Shown here: one piece after another, positions 18,922-26,737 of the stretch
Numbering within the stretch: position 1 is the stretch's first letter
Layout of the letters: the number at the start of each line of letters is the position of its first letter
Translations under genes and position numbers: made by a program
Notes under the pieces: model-generated
Told to the model about the DNA's origin: nothing
Database searches by the model: none
What the model saw: only the letters and a program-made list of their open reading frames with translations
Assembly (NCBI GenBank): GCA_965249455.1
Contig: OZ252236.1
Span: forward strand, 3,658,001-3,722,000
Direction of reading: 5' to 3'
DNA length: 64,000 bases
Source of the DNA: Jiulongibacter sp024742395
GTDB taxonomy: Bacteria > Bacteroidota > Bacteroidia > Cytophagales > Spirosomataceae

Positions 18922-18951
18922 TGTCTAACTTTTTATATTTTTTCTTAGACA
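18922..18951. promoter_or_regulatory. Candidate operator upstream of crtI
   Basis: TGTCTAA (18922-18928) and TTAGACA (18945-18951) form a perfect 7-bp inverted repeat with a 16-bp AT-rich spacer, 55-84 bp before the crtI ATG. Its place and symmetry suit a dimeric regulator. The rest of the 308-bp gap (18868-19175) holds the ald terminator and an AAGAATATTCTT palindrome at 19023-19034; I see no gene there. Confidence 0.55.
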
Positions 18952-19092
18952 CTTTGGCATAAGGTCAGAATATTAACTCATCACACACTTGATAATTGAT
19001 ACAACATACGCAAAGCTTACGGAAGAATATTCTTGCGGTATAGAATTTATAATGAGTATAAATACTGTGCAGAAAGGACGATCAGCCCACTA

Positions 19093-19129
19093 TAAAACAA
19101 AAAGAGCAAGGAAATATTCCAAGCTCTTT
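19093..19129 (-). terminator. Rho-independent terminator of ald
   Basis: AAAGAGC (19101-19107) pairs with GCTCTTT (19123-19129), with an inner GGAA/TTCC stem. Read on the minus strand it is followed by a T-rich tract. It lies about 50 bp past the ald stop codon. Confidence 0.85.
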
Positions 19130-19175
19130 AACATCATAACAGTTTAAGGAAATCTAATATTCTTTTACCAAATTC

Positions 19176-20270
19176 TTAAGCACTTACCGGCTCAAAAGCC
19201 TCAGAAACACCTGAATAGACTATTTCGCCTTTAACAATGTTTAATCCTTTTTTAAGTTCTTCATTCTCTTCACAAGCCTTTTCCCATCCTTTGTTTGCTA
19301 ATTGAATAACATAGGGAAGTGTAGCATTTGTTAAAGCAAGAGTAGAAGTATATGGTACTGCACCAGGCATATTTGCCACACAGTAGTGAACTATATCATC
19401 AATAATAAAGGTGGGGTCTTCATGCGTAGTAGGCTTGCATGTTTCTATGCATCCTCCCTGATCTACCGCAACATCTACTAAAACAGTACCCGGCCTCATG
19501 CTTTTTAGCATCTCTCTTCTTATCAAATGAGGAGCCTTTCTTCCTGGAATCAATACCGCCCCCACTATCAAATCAGCATCTTTTATTGCCTGAGCTATGT
19601 TGTGCGTATTTGACATCATGGTGGTAACGTTGGCCGGCATCACATCTGCCAGATATCTTAATCTTTGAAGATTGATATCCATAATGGTTACATCTGCACC
19701 CAAACCCGCCGCCATTTTGGCCGCTTGTGTTCCTACTATACCACCACCTAAAATAAGAACTTTACCTCTGGGTGTTCCCGGAACACCACCAAGTAGAATG
19801 CCCTTACCTTTTAACGGTCTTTCCAAATATTTTGCCCCTTCCTGAATAGCCATTCTACCAGCTACCTCTGACATAGGTACCAGCAGTGGAAGTGAGCCAT
19901 CTTTACTCTCTACAGTTTCATACGCTATGCAAACTGATTTTGAGTTTACCATTGCATTTGTCAATTCAAAAGAACTGGCGAAATGAAAATAAGTAAAAAG
20001 CAACTGGTCTTCTTTTACAAGGGAATATTCTCTCTCAATAGGCTCTTTTACTTTAAGAACCATTTCTGCTCTTGAATACACATCTTCAATGGATCCGACA
20101 ATTTCGGCACCTGTGCTTAAGTATTCAGAATCTTCAAAACCGCTTCCTGAACCCGCACCAGATTGGATCATCACTTTATGACCATGACGAGTGAGCTCCG
20201 CAACTCCGGCAGGAGTCAGAGCAACTCTGTTTTCGTTATTCTTAATTTCTGCCGGAACGCCTATGAGCAT
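19176..20270 (-). CDS. ald: Alanine dehydrogenase Ald
   Basis: Ald interconverts L-alanine and pyruvate plus ammonia using NAD. The 364-residue protein has the N-terminal MLIGVPAEIKNNENRVALTP, catalytic K75 (VKEP) and H96 (YFHFAS), a Rossmann motif VLILGGGIVGTQAAKMAAGLGADV, and NMPGAVPYTSTLALTNATLPY. It is a single gene with its own terminator. It is divergent from an Lrp-family regulator across 206 bp containing three palindromes, an arrangement that suggests direct control, as with AldR or Lrp in other bacteria. Confidence 0.95.
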   Translation of the reverse strand: MLIGVPAEIKNNENRVALTPAGVAELTRHGHKVMIQSGAGSGSGFEDSEYLSTGAEIVGSIEDVYSRAEMVLKVKEPIEREYSLVKEDQLLFTYFHFASSFELTNAMVNSKSVCIAYETVESKDGSLPLLVPMSEVAGRMAIQEGAKYLERPLKGKGILLGGVPGTPRGKVLILGGGIVGTQAAKMAAGLGADVTIMDINLQRLRYLADVMPANVTTMMSNTHNIAQAIKDADLIVGAVLIPGRKAPHLIRREMLKSMRPGTVLVDVAVDQGGCIETCKPTTHEDPTFIIDDIVHYCVANMPGAVPYTSTLALTNATLPYVIQLANKGWEKACEENEELKKGLNIVKGEIVYSGVSEAFEPVSA

Positions 20271-20370
20271 TGCTTTTTAGCTTGTTGAGAAGTGTATTGT
20301 ATTGATAAAGTGTAATTGTGCCACAAAGATATGCAGAACAGAAATATTTAATATCATTGGAGTCCAATTC

Positions 20371-20437
20371 AGAATATTCTTATTTTTGAGCCATAGTAGG
20401 AAGAATAATTTCCTATTATGACTAGGTAATAATTACC
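20371..20437. promoter_or_regulatory. Cluster of palindromes between ald and the Lrp gene
   Basis: Three symmetric sites are readable: AGAATATTCT (20371-20380, perfect); an inverted repeat at 20393-20419 with arms ATAGTAGGAA and TTCCTATTAT (9 of 10 pairs, 7-bp spacer); and GGTAATAATTACC (20425-20437, perfect around one central base). Multiple sites on one face suit an Lrp/AsnC octamer that controls both genes; the binding protein is inferred. Confidence 0.55.
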
Positions 20438-20476
20438 GAAAAAGAGATTTATTCTTCCAAATAATATACGGTCTTA

Positions 20477-20929
20477 ATGGATAGTACTGATAGAAAAATT
20501 CTAAAGCTTCTTCAAGAGAATGCACAATACACTTACAAAGAGATTGCAGACAAAATAAGTCTGACTCAAACACCCGTATTTGATCGTGTAAAAAGGATGG
20601 AAAACGAGGGTATAATTCAAAAATATGTCACCATCCTGGATAAGAAAAAAGTAGGAAACTCCTTGACGGTTTTCAGTCAGGTTACCCTCACAAAACAAAC
20701 CGTAGAAATATCAAGTGTATTTGATGAAACCATTGAGAAGTTACCGGAAGTAGTAGAATGTAACTTCGTTTCCGGGGGATTTGATTATCTTTTGAAAATC
20801 ATTGTACCAGACATGGATACCTATCATAAATTTCACCAACTAAAGCTTTCTATTATTCCGGGTGTATCGTTAATAAATAGTTATTTCGTCATGTCAGAGG
20901 TGAAAAGTACAACAGAGATACCTATTTGA
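20477..20929 (+). CDS. Lrp/AsnC-family transcriptional regulator
   Basis: The 150-residue protein has the family's N-terminal helix-turn-helix (DRKILKLLQENAQYTYKEIADKISLTQTPVFDRVKRMENEGIIQKY, about residues 4-48) and a C-terminal RAM/ligand-binding domain (about 65-145; VVECNFVSGGFDYLLKIIVPD). Such regulators bind amino acids. Divergent position next to ald suggests that it senses alanine or a related amino acid and controls ald. Its stop overlaps the convergent DUF1684 gene by 8 bp. Confidence 0.92.
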   Translation: MDSTDRKILKLLQENAQYTYKEIADKISLTQTPVFDRVKRMENEGIIQKYVTILDKKKVGNSLTVFSQVTLTKQTVEISSVFDETIEKLPEVVECNFVSGGFDYLLKIIVPDMDTYHKFHQLKLSIIPGVSLINSYFVMSEVKSTTEIPI

Positions 20930-21509
20930 TATTTTTCTCTCCGGCGGTAATGGCAACCTTAAGATCATTATGTGCTGGCGGTACCGGACAAATAAATGAC
21001 TCGTTATATGCACAGTAAAAATTATGTGCATCATTAAAATCAATTTGAAGCTTATTATTATTGGTTTTTACCACATTTACATAGCGGCCGCCCCCATAAG
21101 TCTCTTTATCATTCGTTAAGTCAGTAAACGGAAGAAGCAACGTTTCGCCTTCGTCATAGAGTGTAACCTTCAGCTCCTGGCCATTAATCTTAAACGTAGC
21201 TTCACCAGCAACTTCCAGCTCCTCAGTGCTACCATCAGTCATAAAAACTGTGAAATGTTGATCAGTGATAACCTCTTCAAAATCTGCTGTCACCACAAAT
21301 TTTTCATCAGCAGGGTAATAGTTAAAATCTGTAAATCCTGAAATACCACCCACCGGTGAAGGATCCATCGATTTTAACGTTTCCAGATATTCTGCCCTAT
21401 CTTCAGCAGTCCTTTCCTCAAAAGACTTTTGATTCATAGTTAATGAATATATAGCCGCAGCAATGAAAATCAGACCTACACCCCACTTAAAGTATTTGTT
21501 CTTCAACAT
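20922..21509 (-). CDS. DUF1684 domain protein
   Basis: An N-terminal hydrophobic segment (FKWGVGLIFIAAAIYSLTM) should anchor or export this 195-residue protein. The C-terminal half has the DUF1684 signature: YGGGRYVNV ... LQIDFNDAHNFYCAYN, then CPVPPAHNDLKVAITAGE. The biochemical function of the family is unknown. It is convergent with the Lrp gene and divergent from ribE (71-bp gap). Confidence 0.85.
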   Translation of the reverse strand: MLKNKYFKWGVGLIFIAAAIYSLTMNQKSFEERTAEDRAEYLETLKSMDPSPVGGISGFTDFNYYPADEKFVVTADFEEVITDQHFTVFMTDGSTEELEVAGEATFKINGQELKVTLYDEGETLLLPFTDLTNDKETYGGGRYVNVVKTNNNKLQIDFNDAHNFYCAYNESFICPVPPAHNDLKVAITAGEKNIK

Positions 21510-21580
21510 AGTTTTGCAAACTTTTCGGCGAAAATAAGCATTATAAGCTTTTAATTTGCGATCACATCTAAAGGATTAAT

Positions 21581-22171
21581 ATGTTTACCGGAATCATCGA
21601 AGATATGGCTGTACTTAAACAAGTGAGTACAAGAGGCACTAATAGAACATTCACTTTACAGGCCCGTATAAGCCCGGAATTAAAAGTAGATCAAAGCCTT
21701 TCTCACAATGGTGTCTGTCTTACTGTTGAATCTGTGAATAATGACACATATTCTGTAACAGCCATTGAAGAAACCCTTCAAAAAACAAATTTAGGCTCCT
21801 TGCAAGTAGGTGATAAAGTTAACCTGGAAAGATGCTTGAAAGCTGATGGACGTTTTGATGGTCATATTGTACAGGGACATGTAGATCAAACAGGAGTTTT
21901 AGAGAAAATAGAAAACAAGGACGGTTCCTATTTATTAAGCTTTTCTTATGATGATCAGAAAGGCAACATTACCGTTGAAAAAGGTTCAGTTTGTGTAAAT
22001 GGCATAAGTCTGACGGTTGTGAACTCCTCAGACAAAGGATTCTCAGTGGCCATCATACCTTATACATGGGAACATACAAATTTGGGACTTTTAAAAGTAG
22101 GAGATTCTGTGAATCTCGAGTTTGACATTTTAGGAAAATACATGCAAAAAATCCTTTCAAACAGACACTAA
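21581..22171 (+). CDS. ribE: Riboflavin synthase, alpha chain
   Basis: Riboflavin synthase dismutates two 6,7-dimethyl-8-ribityllumazines into riboflavin. The 196-residue protein has two lumazine-binding repeats. The first starts MFTGIIEDM and includes SHNGVCLTVESV; the second includes GHIVQGHVDQTG and VNGISLTVVN. No FMN riboswitch is recognisable upstream (about 70 bp). The PASTA gene follows after 74 bp. Confidence 0.94.
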   Translation: MFTGIIEDMAVLKQVSTRGTNRTFTLQARISPELKVDQSLSHNGVCLTVESVNNDTYSVTAIEETLQKTNLGSLQVGDKVNLERCLKADGRFDGHIVQGHVDQTGVLEKIENKDGSYLLSFSYDDQKGNITVEKGSVCVNGISLTVVNSSDKGFSVAIIPYTWEHTNLGLLKVGDSVNLEFDILGKYMQKILSNRH

Positions 22172-22245
22172 GTCTTTTCAATTAAAGTTATCCTTTGCAG
22201 AATGCTTTTAAAGCCATTAATTTGTCCTGAACTCCATTAATTCAT

Positions 22246-22998
22246 ATGCCTAAACTAAATACAAACTCCCGTACAGACCTTCTGATACACATCGGAATTA
22301 TTGCTGCGGCTAGTTTAGTTCTCTTCTTTTCATTCTTTTTTATCTATCTTCCATGGACCACCAATCATGGAGAAAGCTTAACCACACCTGATTTGAAAGG
22401 ATTAAGCTTAGATGAAACCGAATCACTGTTAGATTCAAAAGGTTTGAAGTTTGAAGTCAGTGATTCTACTTTCGTGAACGGATTAAAACCATTGACAGTA
22501 TTTTCTCAATATCCAAAACCTGAGTCGCCGGTTAAAAAGGGAAGAAAAATATTCTTAACAATCATCACTGATAAAGTACCAAAAGTAAGTGTACCAAACA
22601 TTATTGGCCGATCTGTTAATTCAGCCAGTAATTTACTCTCAAGTATTGGTCTTGAAATTCAGGGTACAGAATTCATTCCTGCAATTGAAAAAAACACTGT
22701 TCTGAAAATAAAGCTGGATGGCGAAGAAATAAGTGTAGGTAAAAGCGTACCAAAAGGTTCAAAGATAACACTAGTGGCGGGCGATGGATTTGGAAACACC
22801 TCGGTTTCAGTTCCTGACCTTGTAGGAATGACCTATGAAGAAGCCGATATTCTTGTGGCCGGCTCTTCGCTTAGCATGGGGAATATTTTGTATGATGAAG
22901 GTTCCGGAGCCCCGTCAGGAACAGTGGTACGTCAAAGACCAGAATCAGGAACAAGTTTAAAAATTGGAGATGAAGTAAACATTTGGCTCTCCAGATAA
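22246..22998 (+). CDS. Membrane-anchored PASTA-domain protein
   Basis: After a short cytoplasmic tail, one membrane helix (LIHIGIIAAASLVLFFSFFFIYLPW, about residues 14-38) is followed by three PASTA domains in the periplasm (beginning near TTPDLKGLSLDETESLLDSKGL, KVSVPNIIGRSVNSASNLLSS and VSVPDLVGMTYEEADILVAG). PASTA domains bind peptidoglycan-related ligands. There is no kinase or transpeptidase domain, so this is a stand-alone protein, as is common in Bacteroidota. The rhodanese gene follows after 12 bp. Confidence 0.88.
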   Translation: MPKLNTNSRTDLLIHIGIIAAASLVLFFSFFFIYLPWTTNHGESLTTPDLKGLSLDETESLLDSKGLKFEVSDSTFVNGLKPLTVFSQYPKPESPVKKGRKIFLTIITDKVPKVSVPNIIGRSVNSASNLLSSIGLEIQGTEFIPAIEKNTVLKIKLDGEEISVGKSVPKGSKITLVAGDGFGNTSVSVPDLVGMTYEEADILVAGSSLSMGNILYDEGSGAPSGTVVRQRPESGTSLKIGDEVNIWLSR

Positions 22999-23010
22999 AT
23001 TATATAGACA

Positions 23011-23316
23011 ATGGACAGTAATAACGACATAAGCGTACAAGAGCTTAAAGAACTGCTGGAAAGCGGTGAGAAAATCAATTTCTTTGATGTAAGAAACCCG
23101 GATGAGTATGAAGAAGATAATCTGGGTGCAGTTTTGATACCGCTGGGCGACCTGCCCTCAAGTTTAGATGAATTTGAAGGTATGGAGGACGAAGATATTT
23201 ATATTCACTGCAGAAGTGGTGCCAGAAGTGGCAGAGCAAAAGAGTACCTAGAAGCACAAGGTTTTAATAAGGTACATAATGTTTTAGGTGGCATTATGGC
23301 CTACAGGCAACTGTAA
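23011..23316 (+). CDS. Single-domain rhodanese
   Basis: This 101-residue cytoplasmic protein is one rhodanese domain. It has FFDVRNPDEYEEDNLGAVLIPLGDLP and the active-site loop IHCRSGARSGRA with catalytic C67. It would carry sulfur as a persulfide; its partner is unknown. It is probably co-transcribed with the PASTA gene, and a terminator follows. Confidence 0.9.
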   Translation: MDSNNDISVQELKELLESGEKINFFDVRNPDEYEEDNLGAVLIPLGDLPSSLDEFEGMEDEDIYIHCRSGARSGRAKEYLEAQGFNKVHNVLGGIMAYRQL

Positions 23317-23346
23317 TTGTTGCAATAAATAAATAAATTATGACTG

Positions 23347-23377
23347 ACCCCAATCTGAAAAGTTTGGGGTTATTTTT
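23347..23377 (+). terminator. Terminator after the rhodanese gene
   Basis: ACCCCAA (23347-23353) pairs with TTGGGGT (23364-23370), followed by TATTTTTT on the plus strand. It overlaps the stop codon of the convergent dtd gene. Confidence 0.8.
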
Positions 23378-23822
23378 TATCCTTTGTGTCAATTACGATA
23401 GTAACCGGACCATCATTACACAAAGAGACTTTCATGTCTGCTCCAAATTCTCCTGTTTGTATATTTTTTCCGAGATCTTGGGAAAACCTTTGGATAGCCT
23501 TTTGGTAAAGAGGGATTGCCACCTCATGACGTGCAGCCTGAATAAATGAGGGGCGATTACCCTTTTTTGTGGACGCCAATAGGGTAAATTGACTGATTAG
23601 AAGAATATCGCCACCTATTTGAGAAATATTCAGATTCATTTTACCCTCTGAATCAGAAAAGATTCTTAGACCGCAGATTTTTTTACTCAACCACTCTATA
23701 TCCTCATGGGAATCTTCATTGCAGATTCCCAGCAATATTACAAATCCCTGATCTATTGCTCCGGATATTACTCCATCAATTTTTACAGAAGCTTCACTTA
23801 CTCTTTGAATTACAGCAACCAT
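23370..23822 (-). CDS. dtd: D-aminoacyl-tRNA deacylase Dtd
   Basis: Dtd hydrolyses D-aminoacyl-tRNAs and misacylated glycyl-tRNA. The 150-residue protein starts MVAVIQRVSEASVKIDG. It has the catalytic-pocket motif SQFTLLASTKKGNRPSF and the cross-subunit Gly-Pro motif in NDGPVTIVIDT. It lies 3 bp downstream of mgtE on the same strand. Confidence 0.93.
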   Translation of the reverse strand: MVAVIQRVSEASVKIDGVISGAIDQGFVILLGICNEDSHEDIEWLSKKICGLRIFSDSEGKMNLNISQIGGDILLISQFTLLASTKKGNRPSFIQAARHEVAIPLYQKAIQRFSQDLGKNIQTGEFGADMKVSLCNDGPVTIVIDTKDKK

Positions 23823-23825
23823 AAA

Positions 23826-25175
23826 TTATAAAAGCCAATTCGCAATAAAAAAATAGGTACTAATGCCCACTAAGTCGTTTGCTGTGGTTATAAATGGGCC
23901 CGAAGCCACTGCAGGGTTTATCCCGAATTTATCTAAAACAAGTGGGGTGATGGTACCCATAATAGAAGCCAACATCACAACTGAAAGCAACGCCAAACAG
24001 ACCACCCAGAATAACTCAGGCTCTCCTATTATATAAACATAACATCCTGTCAAAGCTCCAATAACCACACCATTGAGAAGAGCCACTTTGACAATTTTAA
24101 ATAACCTTTCTCCCAAACCAAGACTTAAACCCGTCTTTTCAGCCAAACTCTGTACAATTAATGAAGAAGTTTGTATTCCTACATTTCCGCCGGTAGAACC
24201 CATAATTGGAATAAATAAGGCTAAGGCCGTAATCTGAACAAGCCTGCTTTCAAATCCTTTAATTACTGTAGCCGCCAACAAACTGCCTATTACTCCTACC
24301 ACCAACCATGGCAACCTTGACTTAGCCAATTGCCACACATTGTCATCCTCCTCTACCTCGCCTGTAATACCTGTTACCGCTTGAAAGTCTTCATCGGCCT
24401 TTTCAGTGATAAAATCTACAACGTCATCTATGGTGATTCTACCCAGGAGTCTGCCTACCGCATTAACTACAGGAATAACCTCAAGATCATAACGCTGCAT
24501 AACTTCGGCCACTTCTTCACCAGGTAGAGTTGTCTCTACCCAAACAATGTCTTCCTGCACTACATTACCTATCTTTGTATTCTTTCTGGCTAGTACGATT
24601 TCCTTTAGAGATACAATACCCTTCAACCTGTGTTCTGTATCTACAACATAAACGGCATATACTTTATCTACTGATTCTGCCTGATCTCGAATCTGTTCTA
24701 CACACTCACTAACCGTCTGATCTTCAAACACCTTCACAAGCTCTTTCTGCATAAGACCACCGGCTACATCTTCCGGATAATGTAACAGATCAAGGATAAA
24801 TCGGGCTTGCTCCCTATCCTCTAATAATGCAATTACCCGTTCACGAACTTCGATACTTTGCTCGTTAAGCAAATCCACCGCATCATCTGAGTCAAAGAGA
24901 TTGACATATTTTGCAATTTCTTCTACCTCAAACTGCTCTTTTATAAAACGCTTCCTGTCGTCCGAATCTATACTTGAGAGAACATCTGCTCCGGTTTCTG
25001 TGTCTAGAAACTGAAAAACATAATGAGCTTCAGGCCCATCTAGCTCATAAAGAATTGTAGCAATATCCGCGGGATAAAGATCAGCAATTTCCTTTTCGAT
25101 GAAATCGGCGTCCTTTCTTTTTACAGCGTCTATGGTAGCCTCTAAGAAGTCCTTGGTTAACTCAAAATTTGCCAT
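23826..25175 (-). CDS. mgtE: Magnesium transporter MgtE
   Basis: The 449-residue protein has the MgtE layout. An N-terminal helical domain covers about residues 5-130. A CBS pair covers about 135-255 (YAVYVVDTEHRLKGIVSL, LEVIPVVNAVGRLLGRITIDD). Five membrane helices follow from about 285, including FIPIMGSTGGNVGIQTSSLIVQSL, the pore-lining signature. The soluble domains act as a magnesium-dependent gate. It is followed directly by dtd. Confidence 0.94.
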   Translation of the reverse strand: MANFELTKDFLEATIDAVKRKDADFIEKEIADLYPADIATILYELDGPEAHYVFQFLDTETGADVLSSIDSDDRKRFIKEQFEVEEIAKYVNLFDSDDAVDLLNEQSIEVRERVIALLEDREQARFILDLLHYPEDVAGGLMQKELVKVFEDQTVSECVEQIRDQAESVDKVYAVYVVDTEHRLKGIVSLKEIVLARKNTKIGNVVQEDIVWVETTLPGEEVAEVMQRYDLEVIPVVNAVGRLLGRITIDDVVDFITEKADEDFQAVTGITGEVEEDDNVWQLAKSRLPWLVVGVIGSLLAATVIKGFESRLVQITALALFIPIMGSTGGNVGIQTSSLIVQSLAEKTGLSLGLGERLFKIVKVALLNGVVIGALTGCYVYIIGEPELFWVVCLALLSVVMLASIMGTITPLVLDKFGINPAVASGPFITTANDLVGISTYFFIANWLL

Positions 25176-25260
25176 TCTTCTTTTTAGAATTTTTGTAAAG
25201 GTACTAAAAGCACATTGGGGTTTAAACCCGACTTTACTCCTTTATTTTGCGGTAGAGTAC

Positions 25261-25298
25261 AAAAGGAAAGGGTTTGGAGCAAAATGCTCCAAACCCTT
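25261..25298 (-). terminator. Terminator of the porin gene
   Basis: A 13-bp perfect stem, AAGGGTTTGGAGC (25268-25280) with GCTCCAAACCCTT (25286-25298), is followed on the minus strand by a T-rich tract. It is 35 bp past the porin stop codon. Confidence 0.9.
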
Positions 25299-25332
25299 AT
25301 TTAATTATAGTTTGCTGATTAAGTATACTTTC

Positions 25333-26418
25333 TTAGAAATGGAAGATCATTGCGGCACCGATAGTCGTTTGACTATTTTTACCCGCACCATCACCATCAA
25401 CTAGCTGAAAACCAGAAGTTGGAGTGTAAGAATCAAATCTAACTTCAGGCTTAAACATTAAGTGATCAGTAATATCAACGTTACCAGTTAATGTTAATGA
25501 TGTTACTGCAGTACCATCACCGTTAGTATCGATTAAGTAGATTCCACCTTCAGAGTTATCAAAACGCTCTGCTCTAACACCAAGACCAAACTTCTCTGTA
25601 AGGTTACCATTTAGATATAGAGCTGCACCCCACCATTTTTTTGTATCAACACCATCATTTAATGAACCATAAGGCACAGCGTTAAGACCTACTAAAAAGT
25701 TGTCAGTTACCTGATAAGAAGTAGTAATATCAAACCACTTATATTTTTCAGTAGCACCGTCTAATCCTTCGTCAGAAGCATAGTAGTTCAGGTATAGATC
25801 CCAGCCATCAACAGGGGCAGTGTAAACCTGAGCCATAATACCTTTTGCTTTGTTAAAATCGTCTTTGCTATCAAGACCGTTATTAATTCCTAACATGAAA
25901 CCAAAGTTGTCTGTTGGAGCCACATCTAACTTAATACCAGTATGATAGAAAGGACCGTTACCAAATAGATTCGACAATGAATAGTTAAAGTTGGCAGGAG
26001 CATCAATTACTTCATAACCAACGTTTGTACCGAATGTACCTGCAGTTAAACTTACCGCATCACTCATTGCCCAGCTTAAATAAGCTTGCTTAATAGCCAT
26101 ACCAGTAGAAGAACCTGCTACCCAAACATAGTTTCCTAAATCAGCATGGTTACCAAAAGTTAAATCAATTACACCTGTTACAGAACCTGCTTCGTAGGTG
26201 GTCATTAATTGAGCCAAACCTACCTGGAATGAATTTGCATTGTGATCGAAAATTCTTTCAAAACCTGAGGCACCTAAATTGGCACCCGCTCCACTTACTC
26301 CGTTCAAGTTTGCGAAGTAGTATGTATCAACGTATCCTGAAAAAGTTAAAGGACTGTCTTGTGCTTGTACAGCATTTAGAGTTACAAAAGCAAGTATTGC
26401 TAAATAAATCTTTCTCAT
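25333..26418 (-). CDS. Outer-membrane beta-barrel porin
   Basis: The 361-residue protein has a signal peptide (MRKIYLAILAFVTLNAVQA) and a barrel of alternating residues ending in phenylalanine (AAMIFHF), typical of BamA substrates. SGYVDTYYFANLN and the general pattern resemble the OmpL-like beta-barrel porin-2 family, members of which lie beside ammonium transporter genes in Bacteroidota. It is downstream of glnK and amtB on the same strand but has its own promoter and terminator. A role in nitrogen-compound entry is inferred from position. Confidence 0.8.
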   Translation of the reverse strand: MRKIYLAILAFVTLNAVQAQDSPLTFSGYVDTYYFANLNGVSGAGANLGASGFERIFDHNANSFQVGLAQLMTTYEAGSVTGVIDLTFGNHADLGNYVWVAGSSTGMAIKQAYLSWAMSDAVSLTAGTFGTNVGYEVIDAPANFNYSLSNLFGNGPFYHTGIKLDVAPTDNFGFMLGINNGLDSKDDFNKAKGIMAQVYTAPVDGWDLYLNYYASDEGLDGATEKYKWFDITTSYQVTDNFLVGLNAVPYGSLNDGVDTKKWWGAALYLNGNLTEKFGLGVRAERFDNSEGGIYLIDTNGDGTAVTSLTLTGNVDITDHLMFKPEVRFDSYTPTSGFQLVDGDGAGKNSQTTIGAAMIFHF

Positions 26419-26466
26419 TATTTTCTATGGTTTAATTAATAGTTTTTACTTGTACTCGATCCTGTG

Positions 26467-26498
26467 CAAATATTCGCCATATTTTAATTTCAACCAAA
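26467..26498 (-). promoter_or_regulatory. Candidate promoter of the porin gene
   Basis: On the minus strand TTTG (26495-26498) is followed after 20 bp by AATATTTG (26467-26474), one mismatch from the Bacteroidota pattern TTTG-N19-21-TAnnTTTG. It is about 50 bp before the ATG. The rest of the 319-bp gap (26419-26737) is very AT-rich, with the inverted repeat AGTATT/AATACT at 26548-26565 and the amtB terminator; no gene is seen. Confidence 0.5.
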
Positions 26499-26686
26499 TA
26501 TTCTATTTTTATTTTCATCTATATTAAATTTTTCATTTATACGAAATAGTATTTCTTAGAATACTACAATTTCATTTTTCATAATTTTTTATTCTGTATT
26601 TGTAACCATATACACTATATTATATTGTATCAAAGAAGAAACAGCCACTTTCATCAAATATTCTCTTTTTTGTGAGTGGAAAGCAC

Positions 26687-26715
26687 AAAAAAAAACGGGC
26701 CAAAGGCCCGTTTTT
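26687..26715 (-). terminator. Terminator of amtB
   Basis: CGGGCC (26696-26701) pairs with GGCCCG (26705-26710) around AAA, with runs of A before and T after, so it can work on both strands. It is just past the amtB stop codon. Confidence 0.88.
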
Positions 26716-26737
26716 CCTAAAAGTAGATACTTCTATA

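Noticed and set aside
21510..21580. FMN riboswitch before riboflavin synthase
   Set aside because: The gap is only 71 bp and holds no recognisable conserved FMN-aptamer stems.
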